Source: Corylus avellana
Taxonomy: Eukaryota; Streptophyta; Magnoliopsida; Fagales; Betulaceae
Direction of reading: 5' to 3'
Assembly (NCBI RefSeq): GCF_901000735.1
Contig: NC_081551.1
Coordinates: forward strand, 6,375,420 to 6,439,419
DNA length: 64,000 nt
Shown here: positions 58,401 through 64,000 of the stretch, in pieces
Layout of the letters: the number at the start of each line of letters is the position of its first letter
How positions within the stretch are numbered: the stretch's first letter is position 1
Position numbers and translations under genes: made by a program
The notes under the pieces: model-generated
Database searches by the model: none
What the model was told of the DNA's origin: nothing
The model's input: only the letters and a program-made list of their open reading frames with translations

Positions 58401-59300
58401 TGTAAATAATTACATCGTATGACATGATATACCGTGTAACAGGATAATTGCAATGGGCTACTATTATACAAGTTAACCTTATGGTCAAAGAGATTTACTT
58501 TTTATATTTAACCTTAGATCCAATGGTTGTTTTGTGATTAACTCAACCATATATGTTTAATTCGTGGTTGCTAGAACATATGTCATTAGCAGTGTGGGCC
58601 ACTCGAAGTCAGACTCGATCGGGCTGCTAGTGATTGACAGTATGCAGCAACATCTAGGGCACTAGTGTTATATTATAGGTCCATTAGGACAACGCCAACC
58701 CTACCGAGAAGGGGTTAATATAATTGGTAAATCATATGGATGTTTAACATATGACATACTTAATTAATATATTATATTGTACTATATTTGTAATGCATTA
58801 CTATGACATTCTTTTTATTCAACAGATGATTTCATTTATATTGTTGCTTTTGATTTACAAACGTTTACTAAATAACTGAATTAACTATAAGATAACATAT
58901 ACACCATGTATATTATTACTCACGAACTTGTAGACTTATGCTTACTTTTTACCTGTAAAACATGTGTTATTTTAGAAATACCTTTAGATGTTGGATTCGA
59001 GACAAACCTCGAGGCCGTTGCAGCTGTTTGTCGTAATGACATTAATTTTATTAATGCTTGAGGACTCATGGTTAGTATCCAGACTTAGTGTTTGAGACAT
59101 GTTTGTGTCATAATGTTTAGTTTGAATATTTTATAACTATGATATGTATAGTATAATTTCAATTAACGTGATAACTATTAGTGGATGTTTTGGTTGTAAT
59201 TATTAATGTTGATAGAATAATAGAAAATCTTATGTTTCTGATTCTTAGTATTCTGTTTTGAAAAGTACAAGATCACTTGATCTTATTTCTTGGGAAATGA
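55470..59300. other. Degenerate AT-rich, probably retroelement-derived DNA
   Basis: TGTAACGCTCCGGATTTTA at 55470 looks like the start of a gypsy-type LTR, and 57470-57560 resembles an LTR leader (GAGAGATAGAGAGAAG). No gag, pol or paired LTR could be defined. 56560-56763 ends GGTATGTGGACTTTACCC and looks like the right end of a MITE. 56260-56560 is almost pure A/T with CGTTT interruptions. No host gene is visible. Confidence 0.4.
56085..56251. other. Assembly gap, 167 N
   Basis: 167 N, not the round 100 of the other two gaps, so probably a size-estimated gap within low-complexity AT DNA. Confidence 0.99.
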
Positions 59301-60098
59301 AATGGAGAGGTCAATCGTGAAGTTAATTATCAATTAATTAATTTCTTTGGGTTTTACATAGAAGGAAAAAAAAGATTTAAAAAAAAAATTGCTAGAGGAC
59401 TAAGGAGGCTTTTATTCCGGGCTTTTATTTTATTATTTTTTCTTTGATTCTTTTTGCTCTTTTATTTTACTTTTTCCATTTTTCCTAAATTTTTTATCCT
59501 ATGCGACGGATAATTTTGTCATTTTTTGTGTAGTGCGGAATATTGCAATCCCATTGATAATTTAGCAGAGTACATTATAACAATTGGTAGTTTGAGGGGT
59601 TAGGAGCTAGCATGTTTGAGATTTGCATTAATTATGGAGCTTAAAAAAAGATCGATGTGCTATACAAACAAGGCAATGATAGGTGCTCTCCTGGTGTTCT
59701 ATTAGTGATCTTACGTAGATATTATTTTCTAAAAGAACAAAAAAAAAAAATTGCTCTTATTTCTTTCACTTAGTATTTATAAAATACTATCTATATAGGA
59801 CTAGGAGGACATTAGGAGAAAACCGGAAAGCACTTAGCATTTCCCAAACAAAATATTGGGTCCGTTTGGTAAATAATTAAAAAAAGAAATACTTTTTTTA
59901 ACTTTTGCTCTAAAAAATTAAACCCCGAAACAACGTTTTGAGGGAAGCTTGAAAATGAGATTTTTTTTTTTTTTTTTTTTCTAAAAAGTTTTTTGATCGG
60001 TCTTTTTCTTTAGACAAATGTTTTATTTATCAACACAATTCCAAACATTAATGTAGTTTATCTTTTTATTAACGTAGTTTGCCTACGAATTCTGTGAG

Positions 60099-60134
<36 letters not shown>

Positions 60135-60874
60135 AGCTAGACTAGGCCTGCTCAATATAGCATAATTGTATGCCCTAAACAAGAACCTTAAAACGTTAAT
60201 AAACACAGAATGGAGACTCTTCTTCTAGCCTTGTAGGATCTGCAGCTTTATTTATGACCTTGATTGCGATCCTCTAGGGTTTCACTTTAACCCCTTTGAT
60301 TAGGGTTTTCTTACACAAAACCAAACCAATCATTTCGGTACATTATTCTTAATTAATTTCTCAAACATACAAAGCCAAACCAAACACGTGTGCACATGCA
60401 TTATTGCCTATATATATATATACATACATACATACAACCAAAATACGTACATGTATTCATTCTACATAAACATATACATACACTAGTCTACATATCCATG
60501 CATGCACATACATATACATATATATATAGAGAGAGAAAGAGAGAGAAAGAAAGTATAAATATATATATATTAAATAGGGCACCGTAACGTCAGTAGTGTT
60601 TTATTCCCGGAAGAGAGTCGGCCAAACAAACTTTCCGGCCAACTCCCACACTTCCATAGGCCTTATTCTATATTATATATAAATGGTTGTACGTAACTCC
60701 AGCCATCCGTTATGATTATTCCACAGCCTTTTTAGTCAACAATATCCTAACAACCTTTTCCCCCCTCCTTCCTAAAAAACATTTCAACTTTTTTTACACA
60801 TACATCAAACACTTGATGCAAGCAATTCCCTTATTACAAATTACTACACAAATCTTTACTTAATTACCCACTAA
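59301..60874. other. Intergenic; MITE remnant, microsatellites and HEC 3' region
   Basis: 59870-60060 resembles the FAS2-intron MITE (GGTCCGTTTGGTAAATAATT ... AATTCCAAACATTAATG). (GA)n lies at 60103-60130, and short CATA/TA and GAGA runs at 60410-60555. The last ~100 bp are the 3' side of the HEC-like gene. No gene found. Confidence 0.5.
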
Positions 60875-61408
60875 TTAATTACCTCCATATGTAAATCCAG
60901 GCACAAATCCTCCATTGCTGCCTTGTGGGTGCTGCTGCGTTGATTGCAGCAAACGAATTTGTCGTTTCAAGAACTTCACGTAACGAATGGCTTCGTCCAG
61001 CATAGAGGCAGTGTCCATTTTGGTGCCGCCGGGGACGAGTCTTTGGAGGATTCTGATTTTCTCGCTTATCCTTTCTCGTCGGTGCCGGGCGGCTACGCTT
61101 TGTGGGTCGTCGCTAATCCGCACGTTCCGCCTCTTGGGCTTTTGGATTGTGGCGGGATCAATGTCCACCGGCTGCATCGCGGCAATCTTGTACATCATCT
61201 CCTTCATGGCTCCAAGCTCCTCATCTGCCTCTCCTTCTTCTTCTTCTTCGAACTGGGTCATTACAGGAAATACATTTGTGGAGGAGGCTGGCGGCGGAGC
61301 TTGATGGGTTTGGAGAGCGGGATTTGGCCAAAGGGAATTATAGGGAATTTGTTCTTCGATGGGGAGCTGGAAATCCCAAGTGTTATGGTGGGTGTGGTTG
61401 ATGTCCAT
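60875..61408 (-). CDS. HECATE/INDEHISCENT-type bHLH transcription factor
   Basis: Intron-less, 177 aa from the first in-frame ATG at 61408 (MDINHTHHNTWDF); the frame is open further 5' but without an ATG. Residues 54-64 are acidic (FEEEEEGEADE). The HEC domain EELGAMKEMMYKIAAMQPVD spans 63-82, followed by PKRRNVRISDDPQ. The bHLH is at about 103-152: basic region SVAARHRRERISEK, helix 1 IRILQRLVPGGTKMD, helix 2 ASMLDEAIRYVKFLKRQI. As in HEC1-3 and IND, Ala replaces the Glu that E-box bHLHs use. Such proteins pair with SPATULA-like partners in the nucleus, control transmitting tract, style and valve-margin growth, and affect auxin flow. HEC3 or IND is nearest by eye. It looks intact. Confidence 0.93.
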   Translation of the reverse strand: MDINHTHHNTWDFQLPIEEQIPYNSLWPNPALQTHQAPPPASSTNVFPVMTQFEEEEEGEADEELGAMKEMMYKIAAMQPVDIDPATIQKPKRRNVRISDDPQSVAARHRRERISEKIRILQRLVPGGTKMDTASMLDEAIRYVKFLKRQIRLLQSTQQHPQGSNGGFVPGFTYGGN

Positions 61409-61464
61409 GGGATTTGGTTGTGGAAGATGGAAAAACTTCTTGGCCGGGTGTTTATTTTGTAGCT

Positions 61465-61479
61465 TCAAAGAAGGTTCAT
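61465..61479 (-). promoter_or_regulatory. Minimal upstream ORF before the HEC-like gene
   Basis: ATG AAC CTT CTT TGA on the minus strand, in a different frame from the main protein, ends 57 bases before its ATG. If the leader includes it, scanning ribosomes must leak past it or reinitiate. Confidence 0.4.
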
Positions 61480-61483
61480 GTGG

Positions 61484-61505
61484 GAGAGAGAGAGAGAGAG
61501 AGAGA
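61484..61505. repeat. (GA)n tract, CT-rich leader of the HEC-like gene
   Basis: About 11 GA units, which read as a CT-repeat on the coding strand just upstream of the short uORF. CT/GA repeats are common in plant leaders and are bound by BPC/GAGA factors; that role is inferred. Confidence 0.7.
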
Positions 61506-63025
61506 ATGGTTTTTGGAGAAGATTTTTACTCAAAGAGAATGATGCAGAAAGATTTAAAAAGGAAATGGAAAAACATCCAGAAGTTAGGTGGTGGACCCAC
61601 CAGGGATGATCAAATGATTTATTCTAAGGGTTAACATTTTCCTTAATTTGTTTTCTGGCGATTAAAGAACTCTCTACAAAGTCTAGGCTCAAGAATTTGC
61701 ACCACAGCCCTATATATATATGGATGATCGTTAGACGCAGTGAAATCTCTAGGGCTTCTTCTTAAAGGTTTGCGTATATATGCCTCTTGGTTCATGGTAT
61801 CATTACTTCCGCTTCTTTTTCAGTCAATATTGGGTTCTATGTGTTTCTTGGAGAGAGAGAGAGAGAGATAAAGTTGTTGGTTGCCAGATTCCTCAATTTT
61901 ATTTTTTTTTTACTCAATATATATTTATTAATGGACCCAAAGAAACCAACAAGGTTGTACGTAGTACAACACAAATTCACAAACATCTGATTACATTTTT
62001 CAGATAAATATCCCAAGATCTAATTAATTATTAATAAATATTCCCCCTGCATGTTCAAAGGAACTAGCTAGCTAGCTAGCCCTAAATTAATCTAATATCC
62101 AACAATATTTCTAGACTTGCGGTGAAAAATGCTAGCTAATTAAGCTTCTTTCCCTTACACAGATCATGATCGAGTTCAGTACTAGAGCAGCTAATTAACA
62201 TCAATCCTAGAAGTTGACAACATCCAAAATAAAGCTCGATCTAGTACTCTAGCTAGCCCATATGACACCAGTACCGATATTGCATTAATTTAGCATATCA
62301 ATCTATACTATATACGTATTTGGATATATATAAGTTTTTTGAACCAAACTGCAATAGATTGATACGTACAATGGGATGAATTAGTTTGATAACCGGGCTT
62401 TGCCCCAACTAGATTCCCGTGTTAAATTACCACTTATTCTAAAAGCTTAACCTGATAGGAGGATGTAAATTTAATCATTTAATCATATTACTTTAATAGT
62501 CTACTTCATGTGTGGACTTAAACTTCTTTTTAATAGGTGATATCCAATATGTGAAATATTTAATTTAAATGAGAAGTGAGAATTTAATCACTTAATTATT
62601 AGTTTAACACCCCCATGATATTGTGCGAAGCGCCCACTCGACAAGGGTTGGGTAAAGTTTGGGTTTTTTTCAGTCTAAAGAATTATTTTTCATCGAAAGA
62701 GTCTAATCTTAAACTTGATACTTAATGAGGCACCAAGCCACGGCAAAGTAACCATTAGGATTCATTTGTTGCTACCTCTTAGATTAATCTCACTCCCTCT
62801 ATCTCCCTTTTTCCACCCTCGCTACCACATAAAAGAGGCCTATTCTCCTATCTCAAAATTGAACAAATATCAACTAAAAAAACAAAAAGAACAAATATAT
62901 ATCGATACACCGGATAATTAATCTCTTCAATTTCCACACAGATTTTTTTCTTCTTTTTTTTTGGCTAGATTTCGGTGTTGATACTTAATTAGCTTTGAGG
63001 TACTCTTTTTGGAACATTAAACCTT

Positions 63026-63070
<45 letters not shown>

Positions 63071-63326
63071 TCATGCATGTCAATTGTACGTAAGTGGAGA
63101 CAATACGTTACCTTTTGGTTTTGGCATGTGGTGCTTCCCTAGTTTATCATATTCAACTTGATCATACGTGTTATTCTAGAGCAAGGCATTGAAACGTGAT
63201 GGATTGTGGATAAATTCATGGTTAATTTCAGAAATTTCAACAAGCTTGAAATATCCTTTATACGTACGTCACTAAATATATATATATATATATATATATA
63301 CATCGCACTAGATTCAACAAGAAGAA

Positions 63327-63390
<64 letters not shown>

Positions 63391-64000
63391 ACACGTATGT
63401 ATGTATGTGAAGTGGTAAATAGCAGCAACAACTTGAAGACAAAAGGAAATGAAAACGCATAGGTTTTAATTAGAGCTGTATTGTATTGCTACCTTTCAGA
63501 GTGATGATCGTACCATCAATAATGAAACACTTAACGTACGATTCAGAAGGGTATAGACTTTATAGATAGATCAAATCGCATCACCGTCCAAATTTTGCAT
63601 CAGACGGTGGGGCAAGTCTCTTAGGTCATCTTTTTGTTTTTATGTGCAACATTCCAGTACTCTTTCTTTGTATCTCTCTCATAATATTTCTTGTTCTTCT
63701 CCACTTGCGCATGCATAATGCAATCATTTTAGGGTTTCACTTGCCTGTTCCCAATAACACATTATCTAACATTTCGCTATTTATCCATGCAATATATATA
63801 TGAGTCTGCCTCTCTTTGTGCCCCCGTGGGATTATTTAGTAGATTGCGTTAAATTATATGACAGTAGTATAACAATATATTAAATAATATTACTCGTAAT
63901 AACTAGGATGGTTTTGAAACATGATTCTCTCTAGTTCATTTGAACCGAATAATATCCAATTAGTTATATTGGAGGGGTATTTTTGTCTTTTCACTTTTTG
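61506..64000. other. Upstream region of HEC-like gene and intergenic DNA, microsatellite-rich
   Basis: No gene is visible. 62380-62620 resembles a dispersed repeat (CCCGTGTTAAATTACCACTT ... GAGAAGTGAGAATTTAATCA). TA repeats lie at about 63030-63066, 63277-63300 and 63331-63364; the last runs straight into (GT)n at 63364-63390. (GA)n is at 61851-61867. A MITE arm like that at 9428 lies near 63932. Confidence 0.5.

Noticed and set aside
60944..61462. 172-codon frame on the plus strand opposite the HEC-like gene
   Set aside because: Antisense shadow of the bHLH coding sequence; the minus-strand protein is clearly the conserved one.
63206..63418. 70-codon frame rich in Tyr-Ile and Cys-Val
   Set aside because: Translation of TA and GT microsatellites.

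Overview
The window is nuclear DNA from a eudicot plant. Genes have spliced exons with GT..AG introns and plant-specific families (type I MADS, HEC-type bHLH, WAT1/EamA transporter, TBL acetyltransferase, PPR protein, FAS2). The DNA between them is AT-rich and packed with MITEs and with copia, gypsy and LINE remnants. Gene density is low, about one gene per 8 kb, which suggests a mid-sized, probably woody, dicot genome; the species cannot be fixed from the sequence. Three runs of N (two of exactly 100, one of 167) are assembly gaps.

Layout. 1-4565: a tandem array of a ~960-bp unit in three copies, each broken by a different transposon (a poly-A retroposon, a MITE with a 9-bp target duplication, and a CACTA element with a 3-bp one). 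5370-6233: an intron-less type I MADS-box gene with a probable 5'UTR intron. 7.8-8.5 kb: a GC-rich inverted-repeat element. 9638-10174: an invertase/pectin-methylesterase inhibitor. 11.0-14.7 kb: a minus-strand WAT1-type transporter, visible only in its central exons and bounded on both sides by gaps and GC-rich elements. 15430-15813: a small AT-hook protein gene. 17221-23224: a complete 12-exon FAS2 gene (CAF-1 histone chaperone subunit) with E2F-type sites upstream. 24.2-24.7 kb: a decayed pararetrovirus movement-protein remnant. 25234-26724: an E-class PPR gene. 28172-33584: a minus-strand TBL (DUF231) gene with a TRIM element in its first intron.

35-60 kb is transposon territory. It holds a 1.9-kb non-autonomous LTR element with an exact 5-bp target duplication and a GC-rich coding-like interior. 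It also holds a 15-kb nest: a Sirevirus-like copia element sits in a LINE and is itself interrupted by a tandem three-LTR non-autonomous element, which in turn contains a truncated gypsy piece. The right end carries a HEC/IND-type bHLH gene (60875-61408, minus strand).

The host genes are unrelated single loci; nothing suggests an operon or a biosynthetic cluster. I found no convincing new biochemical system. The most unusual material is structural: the triple-hit tandem array, the multi-LTR tandem element, the palindrome-rich 60-bp minisatellite that differs in copy number between the two LTRs of one copia element, and the small LTR element with captured coding-like sequence.
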